From Delphinus delphis (lineage: Eukaryota > Chordata > Mammalia > Artiodactyla > Delphinidae), in the NCBI RefSeq assembly GCF_949987515.2, contig NC_082698.1:32702070-32766069 (forward strand): 64,000 bases of DNA, given 5' to 3'. The notes under the pieces are model-generated. The model ran no database searches. It was given only the letters and a program-made list of their open reading frames with translations, and was not told the DNA's origin. Shown one piece after another: positions 1-10,999 of the stretch; position 1 is the stretch's first letter; each line of letters opens with the position of its first letter. The position numbers and the translations under genes were made by a program.

Positions 1-80
1 AAATAGCTTCACCTGTCTAGGGGCTTGGCTACTTTATCTATAAAATGAGGAGCTGAATAAAGTTATAAAAGGTGGGCCTT

Positions 81-288
81 GGGCTTCCCTGGTGGCACAG
101 TGGTTGAGAGTCCGCCTGCCGATGCAGGGGACACGGGTTCATGCCCCGGTCCGGGAAGATACCACATGCTGCGGAGCGGCTTGGCCCGTGAGCCATGGCC
201 TCTGAGCCTGTGCGTCCGGAGCCTGTGCTCCGCAACAGGAGAGGCCACAACAGTGAGAGGCCCGTGTACGGCAAAAAAAAAAAAAAAA
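81..288 (+). mobile_element. CHR-1 type SINE
   Basis: The element has a tRNA-like head (ggtggcacagtggttgag, then an internal B-box-like gggttcatgcc), a GC-rich body and a poly(A) tail at 273-288. The same unit recurs in this window at seven other sites. It is flanked by an 8-bp direct repeat, tgggcctt, at 73-80 and 291-298, which marks retroposition by target-primed insertion. It is non-autonomous and depends on L1 enzymes. Short reading frames inside it are not genes. Confidence 0.95.
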
Positions 289-298
289 GATGGGCCTT

Positions 299-2799
299 CC
301 AGCTCAAGAATTCTGTAGTTCATAAAGTTACCAAATACTTATTTTATATTCACCTAGAAAAGCATTCACACTGGACCAATTTAATTTGTTTATATTTCAG
401 ACCATTGGAACTCAACAGATTGCACCATGCTGAGCACATAATGTATGAATCTAAGAGAAAAAACAACTGTAGCTTTGGGCTTCAGTAGCTCTTCTGATTC
501 CCTTCCACATGGTACTACCCAGGATCATCACATATGGTTGAGAGTGTGGCATCCTGTATCAGGGCACCTGGCCAAGAGGGATGAAGAAGATGGGGCCAAA
601 TTTCAACCTGCCCTCTGGCATGAGCTTTGTGCTCATGAGGCTGAGTCCAAACCAAAGGTGCGTTATGGGTTTGTGGACGCCTCTGAACTATCCATCAATG
701 CTGAAGGGAAGCTGTGAGCCAGACTGTGAAACAATGGCCAAGTTTGCATTGAAGTTGTTTTATATGCAGGACTTGTAATTTTACCTTTGCTCAAAACATT
801 GTCAGACACCTCGTTTCACCTCTGGTCAGTTTATAAGACCCTCAATAAAACCAATCCTATCTTTCATAGTCACACATCAATACTGATCCAAACCACCATT
901 AACCAGGATGCTTGAATGGACTGTTTTGAAAATTTCAATCCAAGCTCAAAGGATGAAGACATTTTGCATAATGGCAGCATGAACGGAAAACAGAGAGAGC
1001 CTTTTGAGATGATTCCTCAGAAAAAGAAAACCCTTATTTAGCTGCACATGTCCTGGTGTTTAAAATAAATCTATTTAATTACCTCACACTTACAAATCAT
1101 GGCAACTACCAAATACTTGCCAAAATACAGAAAAACAAAAACTTTGGGAAAAATACTTGCTGGATCCCCATTCTGGGTTTCTAATGTGTTATCTTTACAT
1201 GTGGACAATTCTTTGCCGCCATTATCAAGTCATTCATTTTGAGGTTCCTGATTTTTCTAGCAACAAATTAGATTTGCACTAGTTCACTCACAATGCTTTT
1301 CCTTTAAGTTGTGATCCACAACTACCAAGTCTAATCATTCTGGATTTCCTGGATCAGCCTCAATTTCAAATATTCTGCCCTTCTCTCCTCTCAATAAAAA
1401 GTTCCCAGCTTTTTGTTTGGAAAATATGGTTGCTGCAATAATGGAATTACCCTCACAAAATATCAGTCATGCCAGTCCCACCATCATCACGGTGCCCATA
1501 TTTGGTTTGTGGCCATCAGAAGAAGAACTGGCTGGTCCATCCAGGGCCTGAGACCATTTTCATGGCCTAATTGAAAAGAAAAATAATGCATTTGCTACCA
1601 AACAAGTTTTGGATTCACCGATTTAGAACTCAAATGAACTTTCCCCTTGTTCTGGAAGAGTCTTTCAAGGCTAAGGAATTACTATTTGATGGAAGGGTAC
1701 ACAATCTGGAAAAACTGAAGTCATGTGGCTTTCCCACTGCCAAACTCCTACATGCTGGCTCTCGAGACACATCCACACTCACTATTAAAGTTTCACCATT
1801 TATAATTTGGTGCTAAATCTTTCTGAAGCTAGGCTACTCAGCATGGTCTACTGAAAAAATTGATTCCTTATTCTATCAAAACATAGGGATAAGACCAACT
1901 AGGTGTCGGTGATAAAAGTTACCCAGTCTCAAGTTGAAGATGACGTTATTAAAACTAGGCTGGCACCATGAAAGGGAAACCAAAGGTCAGATTTCGGCAA
2001 GCAGGTTCCACACTCTATGCTTGCAGCATTTCTGAAAGGATACAGCTGATTCTGGTTTTGTTTTGCTGCGTCTGCAGTAGTTTTTGAGTCCCTTTTTCTC
2101 CAGGTACCTCACTCTGAATCCTCAGAGCATGGAGTAATAAAAGTTGTAACTGGGGGGAGATTTCATAACGTTGGCCAAGCACTTGAATACACAACCAACT
2201 CATTTTTTTTCTCCAGCCCCACAACCTTGTGAAGTAGGCGAAAACTTCATTTTAATGGTGTGATTATGGAAAGAAATGTTACTGAGTAATGTTTTTCATA
2301 CTCAGGTCAGTTGCTCAGAATCTTTGAAGGGTCAGAGAAAACTTGAAATTAAAATGGAAAAATACTGAATTATGTTCCCGCTAGTTTTGGTTATTTCAGT
2401 GTGATCATGAATAAGCTATAGATTCTGAGTCAGATGTGTGCAGTTTGCTTTGGACTTTGTTCTTGCTTACTTACTTATAAAACTTTTAAAATGTCCTTCT
2501 AAATTACAGCAATTCAGTAAAAAATTCAAACCTTCGGGCTTGGTTTCTTCCCCCTTGCAGGCTGAGTCATAAAAAATAAATCTTAGCCATTTCAATAGCC
2601 AACACGCCCCTCACATTAAGAATTGGTATTGTTCCCCACGTCTCCCATTTCATCCAAAGGTCACACCCAACTCACATTTGAAGAAAGAAACAGCTCAAGG
2701 ATTCATCCAGCTCAACATTTGCACATTTAATAAGAGAGCAGAACCTCTGCCAAGTTACCGGGGTGAGTTACATCAGAATCTTCCAGGGAAACTTCTGAG
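299..2799. other. No recognisable gene; unassigned sequence
   Basis: No splice-framed coding exon or repeat family could be named here. A 41-codon frame at 916-1041 on the plus strand is listed separately. A polyadenylation-like AATAAA lies near 843, but no convincing transcript end can be tied to it. TGAGTCA-like and homeobox-like sites near 2240-2570 are too short to call. Confidence 0.5.
916..1041 (+). pseudogene. Short plus-strand frame of 41 codons, possible gene relic
   Basis: An ATG at 916 opens a 41-codon frame ending in TAG at 1039-1041. The peptide is hydrophilic and of balanced composition, with segments such as ENFNPSSKDEDILHNG and EPFEMIPQKKK, which look more like real protein than the repeat-derived frames nearby. 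An in-frame TGA lies directly before the ATG and no splice sites stand out. It could be a decayed retrocopy or simple chance. I do not recognise a parent gene. Confidence 0.15.
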
Positions 2800-3010
2800 G
2801 AGCTGTTATGAGCATGGGTTATGGACGTAGGCAGACCTGGGTTCAAGTCCTGACACTGTGTGAGCTTGGTCCCGTTACTTATCATGAGCATGAAATGAGG
2901 ATGTTCATAATATCAGTCTCGTAGACAGTTGCTCTCTACGAGAGGGAAAAGAGCAAAGACATCTGGGAAGCCCAGGGCCTGGCACCCTGTGAGAGCCCAC
3001 TAAGTGCTCG
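2800..3010 (+). repeat. MIR-type ancient SINE
   Basis: The core phrase gacctgggttcaagtcctgac is followed by a degenerate MIR body and the tail-like stretch agtgctcgctgatgt. Divergence is high, as expected for this old mammalian family. Confidence 0.65.
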
Positions 3011-3304
3011 CTGATGTACTGCTCCAGGCATTTCAGTGCTTAGCCAGTGATGAAGGAGCATCTCTCCTCTGTCCTGCCATTACTCCAAGTGTTTGAGTGA
3101 CAAGTTTCTCTCCAAATCAAACCTCCAGGAGGTAGTTCTGGGTGAGGCAGAACACTCACCCCAAAATCCATGGCTGGGACTTAAATCAACAAGTCATAGC
3201 CTGCTGGGGTTTTTAACAGGAAACATTAAGTTAATATCTGCAAATCATATACACAGTGTCTGACACGAAGTAGGCAATGAGTCCATGCCTGCCCTCGATT
3301 TCCT

Positions 3305-3400
3305 TTATACCCAAAGGAATTAAAATCCCAGGTCCTAAAGTGACTTGCTTAAGGTCACACAACCAGTTAATAGTAGAGCTGGAACTGGTACTTAGGTCTT
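3305..3400 (+). repeat. MIR/L2-class fragment
   Basis: The phrase cttaaggtcacacaaccagttaatagtagagctgg, seen at 3349-3383, matches the well-known ancient repeat pattern of the type 'ttgcccaaggtcacacagctagtaag'. Only this section is recognisable. Confidence 0.5.
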
Positions 3401-4229
3401 TTTTGGGGGTGGGAAGGTGCTACCTCAAGTCTATTATTGAGAGTATTAAGGGGTCAGATGGTTTGAAGGAACTGGCCAAACACCTCCCAAACGCCAACAA
3501 TGATCTCCTCAACTAACAAACATGGCATGCTGTCCCCATCGCTTTACCACCAACATCATCCCTGACCGTGACTGAGAAACAGAAGCTAGATCCCCTCTGG
3601 TCCATGACGGAAATCTGCCTGTACGGGCTGGGGGTTCTGAAGGGCAGGGACAGAGCTCCTGGGTCTTGACAGGAGGGGGCTTTCTTTCCTCCCTGGCCCA
3701 TTGCGGATAACAGCAGAATCAGGTGTTCCCTTATAAACACAAAACATTTGGAAACTTTCTCAAAGGTCTTTACAGCCAGTTGAAATGGTGGGCCAGGAAC
3801 AAGGAGGTCCAAACATGTCCCTTCTTTGTCTTTTTGGCAAAATCTGTGGAGGTGACAAGCATGGATCTCTGGGTTCACAGGACTGAAAAAGATCCTTTGA
3901 ATATCAATGGAAAATTCTGATTCTGTCCTAGGCACTGCACTAAGGAACTGGTTCCAAGCTCTGAGGGTCAGGGGAAGGATAGCTAACAAGCTTGCACTGG
4001 GTCTGGGGAAGGAGAGAAGACACCGTAAGTGGGTGGAAACCGCCTTTATTCATTTATAATTCAGGGAGTCATTCAAGAAATACGTATTGAGTACTGACTG
4101 TCAGAGAAACTCTGTACTGGGATCCGTGGTAGGGGGAGGGGACTGGTAGTAAAGACCATGGAGAGAATGTGAAATCTAAGCTCAGGAAGGAAGGATGGGT
4201 AGGAATTCGCCAGGTAGAAAGGGGTGTTC

Positions 4230-4415
4230 TAAGCCAGGGGAAGGCAAACTTGCTGTAGAGGACCAGATCATAAATATTTTAGTCTTTGCAGGCCATACAG
4301 TCTGGATTGCAGCTACTCAACTCTGCTGTTACAGGGAGAAATCAGCTGTAAACAACACATAAAGGAACAGGTGTGACTGTGTTCCAATAACTTTCATTGG
4401 TGAAGAGTAAAATTT
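4230..4415 (+). mobile_element. hAT-type MITE (MER20-like)
   Basis: The order 'ggcaaactt', 'taaatattttagtctttgcaggccata', 'actcaactctgctgtta' and 'gtgttccaataactttcatt' matches the mammalian MER20-type non-autonomous hAT element. The 3' end is truncated or decayed. A more complete copy in the opposite orientation lies at 18463-18688. Confidence 0.7.
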
Positions 4416-4495
4416 GAATTTCTTATAACTTTCACATGTTATGAAATATTATTATTCTCGTGATTTTTTTTGAACCCTTTAAAAATGAGGAACCA

Positions 4496-4713
4496 GGGCT
4501 TCCCTGGTGGCGCAGTGGTTGAGAGTCCGCCTGCCGATGCAGGGGACGTGGGTTTGTGCCCCGGTCCGGGAAGATCCCACGTGCCGCAGAGTGGCTGGGC
4601 CCATGAGCCATGGCCGCTGAGCCTGTGCGTCCGGAGCCTGTGCTCCGTAACGGGAGAGCTCACAACAGCGAGAGGTCCGCGTACCACAAGAAAAAATAAA
4701 ATAAAATAAAAAT
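4496..4713 (+). mobile_element. CHR-1 type SINE with perfect 15-bp duplication
   Basis: A complete CHR-1 unit ends in an A-rich tail with repeated AAAAT units. It is flanked by the identical 15-mer aaaaatgaggaacca at 4481-4495 and 4714-4728. The perfect duplication suggests a fairly recent insertion. Confidence 0.95.
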
Positions 4714-4866
4714 AAAAATGAGGAACCATTCTTAACTTATATTTTAAGAATATCTGTATTAAGGTATATGGGTGTTTAGTCAAGGCCATTCCTGAACTAG
4801 GAAGATAATACGCATTTCTAAAGCAAAGATACTCTTAGACCCTCATACCCAAGGCTGGAACTAGAG

Positions 4867-4986
4867 TGAGACAAGTAAGCTGCCTAGGGCTCAAAATTTA
4901 AGGAGGCGCTCACTGATAAGTACAGGGTTGGCACTTGCAAGACCCTGCCTCCTTAAATTTTGCACCCTAGGCACCTGCTTGTCTCA
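4867..4986. mobile_element. Palindromic element with about 40-bp inverted repeats
   Basis: The left arm (4867-4907, beginning tgagacaag and ending aaaatttaaggaggc) is the near-exact reverse complement of the right arm (4947-4986). The spacer is 39 bp. Arms this long around a short core are typical of a miniature inverted-repeat DNA transposon. I cannot name the family from the sequence alone. Weak extension of the pairing continues outside the arms. Confidence 0.6.
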
Positions 4987-5389
4987 GCCCAGGCCTGGCC
5001 CTGCTGCACCTGTGCATGATGGAGCATGTTACTATGAAGTGGTGACATCCTCCTCAATGCCTCCCTGTGATGCACAAGTTTGCAGGAAACAATCTGGTTC
5101 CCAGCCACTGCTCTGTGGAGCAGAATTTGGATAATTAGAAAAATGACCTATATGCATGATAAAAAGCTTGGGCAGAAGAGGAAGGAGAAACTAAGCAGAC
5201 TGGAGTTTGGAGAGAATTGTGGGGAGAAGGAAGATAGAAAGTTTTACTTGAAAGTTGTTGCTGGTCGGGTAGTGTAAGAAAGACTAAGAATGAGATCAAT
5301 ATCCAAAGGAAAGGTTTAACAAGATTCACTGTGCATTAAAATTGGAAGCCTTCTTTGCTGCCCTCTTGACTTCCATTCATTATATCTAT

Positions 5390-6335
5390 ACCTATACATG
5401 TATCTAGCTATATATTGCAAATCACAATCTGATAATGGACTTATATCGAAAATACGTAAAGAATTCAAAAATTAAAAAAATATTTTTTTAAATGGGCACA
5501 GGATTTGAATAGGCATTTCTCCAAAGATGCATACATGGTCAACAAGCACATGAAAAGATGTTCAACATCACTGGCCATCAGGAAAATGCAAATCAAAACC
5601 ACAATGAGATATCATTTCATACCCCCTAGGATGGCTATAAGCAAAAAGATGGACACTAAGAAATGTTGGTCAGAACGTGGAGGAATTAGAACGCTTGCAC
5701 ATTGCTGGTGGGAATGTAAAAAGCTGCAGCTGCTTTGGAAAAAGGTCTGGCAGTTCCTCAAAAAGCTAAGCACAATTATATGACCCAGCAATTCCACTCC
5801 TAGGTATACACTCAAGAAAATATATGTCTACACGAAAACCTGTACACGAAAGTTCACAGCCAAAAAGCAGAAAAAAAAACAATGTCCAGCAACTGATGAA
5901 TGGATAAAGAAAATGTGGTATATTCATACAATGGAATATCATTCAGCAGAAAGAACTCACATAGTACTAATACATGCTATGAACTTGGAACCCTGAAAAT
6001 ATTATGCTCAGTGAAAGAAGCCAATCACAAAAGACTACATACTATATGAGTCCATTCATATGAAGGTCCAGAATAGGGAAATCTATAGACATGGAAAGTA
6101 GATTAGTGGATGCTTAGGGCTGGGGGAGGGGGGAAGGGATGGAGAGAATGGAGGGTGATAGCTAAAGGGTACGGGGTTTTTTCTGAGGTGATAAAAATGT
6201 TCTAAAATTGTGGAGATGATTGCATACATATGTGAATATACCCCAAACCACTGGATTATATACTTTAAATAGGTAAACTGTATGCTATGTGAATTGTATC
6301 TCAATAAAGCCATTTTAAAAAGGAAAAAAAAATCA
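5390..6335 (+). mobile_element. Old L1 (L1M-like) 3' part
   Basis: The sequence covers the C-terminal end of ORF2 and the 3' UTR of an old L1. Recognisable parts are 'aaaatgcaaatcaaaaccacaatgag', 'gctggtgggaatgtaaaa', 'gaatggataaagaaaatgtgg' and the terminal 'gaattgtatctcaataaagc', then an A-rich end. Many stops and indels make it inactive. Confidence 0.9.
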
Positions 6336-6339
6336 AAGC

Positions 6340-8790
6340 ATTTCTCCTTCCCTCCAAGGAGGTCTATTGGGTTTCAACGTATGGGCTCTCCTTGAAGATC
6401 ACTGTGTCCTTGTGTTGCTAAAGGCAGAGGTGGTTTTCTGCTGAGTTCTTTCTGAGGATTTGAGGGGTGATGGCCTGAATGAGAGGGAAGGGGTTGGGGT
6501 TCAAGGGCTGAGTGATGGGGTTAGGGATTTGGATAACTGAGCTCTGTTAAGACGCTTGTTTAACCTGAGGCTCTGAATGTATCCAGGCCCGCTGCTACAA
6601 CAAAAAACTACTGCATGGGGCTCTTCAGGGTCAGAAAATGACCCTAGCACCATTGTCCGAGAAGAGGTTTTCAGGGAAGATCCTGCCTGAGCCATGAGTT
6701 AGTCTAGTCATGGAGGGTCAGGGGACGGTCACCACCCCCTCCCCCCACTGCCAAAAATGCTTCAGTCCTTGAGTGTTGAATCCGCATCACTCCAGGAGGC
6801 CTATAAGCCCTAAGGGGACTGCTGTACTTGAGTCAGCTCCCGGGGGAGGTAGGGAGGGGCGGTGGGGGGGGAAGAGGGCCACTTCATCACTCATGACTAT
6901 GGGGAAGTCATTCTATGGGCAGCCTGAGTTCATCCTGTGTAAAAAATGCACAGTGTGGGTTAGATCAGGCCTCCATCTGATGCTCTTATCTTTGCCCACG
7001 GGTTCTGATTCTTTTCAGGCCACATTTTAACCACAGCCCATTTCCAGGGATGGGACAGGCCTCTCCAGCTGCTAATTCTCATTATGCAGGACATCTGGGG
7101 AAAAGGAAGAACACGAAAAACATCCTAATCTGATTGTGTCCCAAAGCTAACATAAGAATAACAGTTTATAGCAAATCTTAAAAAAAAAAAAAAAGAGTAA
7201 CAGTGGCCATGAATACATTCACCTTAAACTACGGCCCAGGGTCAGTGTTTTTCATTTCTTTTTTTTTTGTTTCTCTTTTATTGCCAAATCCTAGCCAAAG
7301 AGCTGGTGTGACTACCGAGATGTGGAAGTAAATTCATTCTAAACGGCCCCAATGAAGCTAATAAGTGACAGCTGTCCTATTGACAGCCCATCACATTTTC
7401 CACTGATGCACTAGATGTGACTAAACTGCACAGGGGCTGGCCGGGAACTGGATTCCCTTTCACTGTGCTCAGCAGGAAGGGGCCAGCATCGTCCTATACC
7501 CATGTCATGACCCTGACATAACCCTTAGTAATGGAAGAGGAGGCCTGGCATGTCCCCAAGCACAGGCTTTCAGCTTACCTGGGCACCCTGTGAAATTTTA
7601 ATTATTTCAAGGTCCAACTGTACCCAAGTTGCAGGGAGACCAAATTTCCAGATAAGAAAACAAGACATGTTGCTATTTCAACTGCCATCTATTACAACAC
7701 TGGACAGCAGGGCTCAATGGATATTTGATCATCCATAACAGTTACAACTTAGAAGATGAATTTATTATCGGTTGGTCCCTTTACACATAATAGAGAAAAT
7801 AAAGAATCCAGGACATATGTGCTGACAAAGGCATTTATGTTAAACACGCGAATATTTTTCACTGCCTCTTAAGTTTAATTTTCTCTGCTAGAGAACAGAA
7901 TAAAATGTGAAGGAGAAAGACACATTTTAGAAGGCAGAAAGCAGAACAGGGAATAGCAACATAGAAGCTGGTTTTTAATTTAGTTTTCCTAGTCTGATTT
8001 CTAAAAAGTAAAACTTCATTTTTTCTATTTTGTTGTATATATTCTTTCACGGTAAATCCTCTTGTGGATCAAGGCAGGGAAACAAATGAAGCAATAAAAC
8101 AGGACCTGGTGGGCTGTCTGCCCTGCCACCTTCACATTCTCCATGTTTCATCATTCAGTGCACGGAGAACTAGGTTACATGAGTGATTCCAGCAGACGCA
8201 GGATCCTCCTGTACTTCATATTCAGAATAACTCTAGGTACTTAAAACTCCCCAAAATTCGGGCAAGGGGAGAATTTTTTTTTAAAGGAAAAGCACCTTTA
8301 ACCAACATTTAACCTGGAGAGTTCAGCCACTTGCCAAAATATGCCGTCTTGTTGAGCCAATAAACTGAAAGCAGGCAAGGGGGGTTGTAACTGAATAAGG
8401 GGTAGGTTTTAATTTTTTACAGGCAGGAGGAGGAAGATACCAATATGGTTAGTCAGTCAGCAAGCATTAATCCTCATTAATGTCTCCCATTGAAATCCAT
8501 TCTTCCCTGCACAGCTGTGCAAACATAAATTAATTGGGTTATCTTGACGAAGGCATTCAAGAAAAAAATTTTTAATGTGAGGCAAAGGAACTAATTGGAC
8601 AAATAACACATACTCTAAACGTGTGGGAGGGATTAAGCAAGCTACCACATCATAGATGGAAGGACATACCTTCAAATGCATACCACGGTAAACATCCCTG
8701 TGCGAGAAGGCACCAAAGAGTAGAAGGAGGTGGGGACAGTTCATGACAAAGCGCAAGATAACAGCCCCGGGCGAGAAGAGGGGCCAGGCA
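6340..8790. other. No recognisable gene; mostly non-repetitive DNA
   Basis: No coding exon or clear repeat was found. There is a poly(A) run at 7180-7195 and a T-rich run near 7259-7269. Two AT-rich blocks with homeobox-like or TGACAG sites (about 7300-7440 and 8450-8560) could be conserved non-coding DNA and are raised as findings. Confidence 0.5.
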
Positions 8791-8794
8791 CCGT

Positions 8795-8965
8795 GCAGAG
8801 GACTTTATGGTAGCATTTCATTTAATCCCCCAAGAACCATTATTCCCAGTTTACCTTTAAGGCAATTAGGGACAAGGAGGTTAAACAACTTGCCCAAGGT
8901 CACATGGCCAGTAGGTGTTGGAGTCAAAGTCACAATTTCAATTCAGGGCGACTGACTCCAGAGAC
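8795..8965 (+). repeat. MIR/L2-class ancient repeat
   Basis: The phrases 'catttcatttaatcccc', 'acttgcccaaggtcacatgg' and 'cgactgactccagagacc' occur in the order seen in the common ancient mammalian repeat of this class. Confidence 0.65.
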
Positions 8966-9371
8966 CATGATTGTAAGCATGGCATTGTCCTGTTTTCTTA
9001 ATACTTGGCATCGTGCTTGCACTATGGAGAGTATACAAAAGGTAGGGCCATTTCTTGACCTTAATAAACTTACAATCTGATTGGAGAGCTAGGACGGACA
9101 CATGAAATAATCGAAGAACAGGAACAGGAGAATAACCTTGGGGGTCTGTAGTTTTTTTAGGTGGAGGATGGAATTTACAGGAGCAGGGGGAAAGGGGCTA
9201 TAATTCATCTGTGCAACTTTTGAGAAGGATTTCCACCAGACTCAAACTAAAGAATGAGATGCAGAGACAATATGATACTTCAGAAAATACTGATTCATTC
9301 CTGCCATGTTTGAGTGTTCAAAAAAGGCTCTCCCTTTCAGAAATTACCCTTAAGAAAGGATAGGAGAATAA

Positions 9372-9522
9372 GCAACAATGTCATACTTGTATAGCACAAG
9401 GAACTATATTCAGTATCTTTAATGGAAAAGAATATGAAAAATAATATATATATATAAATAAAACAATCACTTTGCTGTGCACCAGAAACTAACACAACAT
9501 TGTAAATTAACTACAAAAAAAA
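9372..9522 (+). mobile_element. L1 3' end
   Basis: The terminal L1 sequence 'aaggaactatattcagtatctt' is followed by 'cactttgctgtgcaccagaaactaacacaacattgtaaatta' and a short A tail. It is a strongly 5'-truncated insertion. Confidence 0.85.
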
Positions 9523-9539
9523 AGAAAGAACGAACAAAT

Positions 9540-10450
9540 GAATGAACAGGAGGACAATTGGCCCATCCCCCAGCTTCATCTTTGGGGTTAATAAAAATGG
9601 CCACAGCCTCCAGGAAGCCCAGACAGAGAGAAGGAGAGAGAAGTTCCTGAGGTTTACTCTGCAGGAGGTGTGGCAGGCTCTCCCAGCCTCCAGAGACTAA
9701 GAAGCAGGAAAAAGATGATTTGCATCATCTCTTTGGTTCTTTTCTTTGGAAATTACCCATCCCAAGGCCTCTGACAGACAGAAAGGGACAGGTTTGAGCT
9801 AGGGACCAGTGAACATTCTCAGAAGAAGTGGCAGGGCTCCAGAAACTGGAGGAATGAATAAAGGCATGCCAAAAATTATTCTGAAATTGACATCAGATTC
9901 ATGACCCTCATGACTGTATAAGTGTGTGGGGAACTCTGATAATGGTTTCAAGCCATCTACTTCCATTTACTTTGCTGTATTTAAATTTCTGTTGTGTTCT
10001 TAATGTTCAATTTCAAGTGTACATGGATTTTAAAATCAATGCATTTTTAAGTGGGTTGACATGTTGCCATCAGCAGCAGTTTCATGGTCAGCACTGGACA
10101 AGTCACCATAGTGCAGGCAGGACACACATGCCTGGAATGAGCTTTTTTCTCCTGGGTGGACAAAATTCTGTCAGAAGAGCTGGGGAGCATGTGGGTAGCT
10201 CACACCAACTCTTGACTCAGGTTTCATGAGGAACCAGATGAAGATTCAAAACCAAATCCCTTGACACTTGCCGGGTTGAACTGCCCATCAAATGTACAGA
10301 GAGAAGGGCCTGCAAGCTGTCACTTTTCAGGCAGGCTCCCAGGGCAGCCCTGACACTCCTGAGAACCAGAGCCGGGTAGGGAATTTAGGGCAGAGCAAAT
10401 ATTCCCGAAATGTCCTGACCAAAAAGCAAAAAGCTCAGTTTAAGCTCCTG
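9540..10450. other. No recognisable gene
   Basis: A plus-strand frame of about 100 codons at 9924-10229 has no splice context or composition suggesting a protein. No repeat family was recognised. Confidence 0.45.
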
Positions 10451-10454
10451 GTCA

Positions 10455-10585
10455 GTGGTTCTCAACTCCATAGAATCATAGAACCACCAGGGGAACTTAG
10501 AGAAATTATTCATGCTGTGCCCTACCCCAGTGATTCTGATTCAGAGGGTCTGGGGTGGAGCCTGGACATTGATTCTAACACATAA
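10455..10585 (+). mobile_element. hAT-type MITE (MER5A-like)
   Basis: It starts 'cagtggttctcaactcc' and continues through 'ccccagtgattctgattcag' and 'ggtctggggtggagcc', the signature of the MER5A group of non-autonomous hAT transposons. A second, more divergent copy lies at 32565-32745. Confidence 0.8.
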
Positions 10586-10744
10586 CCAGGGTCAGAGCCA
10601 CCGTGTGGAACACGAGAAGTCTGAGATACTATGAGCATTAGTAAGTGGGGCTACTCAATCAACATACTGTGAAAAGAACAGAATTCTTTCGTTCCTTTGA
10701 AAACTTAATCTAAATTTTATATCTTTCTTGATCTCGAGAAACTA

Positions 10745-10970
10745 AGAGTGTGAGTTGCCTGGATTACAGGTCCTAGTTATACCACTTACTAGCTAAGTGA
10801 CTGTGGGCAAGGTACAGAATTTCCTTGAGACTCCGTTTTCTTAGCAATACAATGGGGTTAATAATCAGACCATATCAGAAGGTAGTTGAGATGACTGCAT
10901 GAAATCAAGTATGTAAGTTATTTGGCCCAATGCCTGGCACATGTAAAATGCACAATAAACATTAGCTCCC
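10745..10970 (+). repeat. MIR SINE, nearly full length
   Basis: The order 'ccacttactagctaagtgactgtgggcaag', 'ttccttgagactccgttttctt', 'aatggggttaataat', 'gcctggcacatgtaaaatgcacaataaacatt' follows the MIR consensus from core to tail. Confidence 0.85.
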
Positions 10971-10999
10971 ATGGTTGATGATGATTAAAATAAAAATAT

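Noticed and set aside
81..150. tRNA gene
   Set aside because: The A- and B-box-like parts are the tRNA-derived head of a SINE. No cloverleaf with a proper acceptor stem is present here or in the other copies.
3513..3989. 158-codon minus-strand frame
   Set aside because: No start context, splice sites or protein-like pattern, and the composition is like the surrounding DNA. Probably chance.
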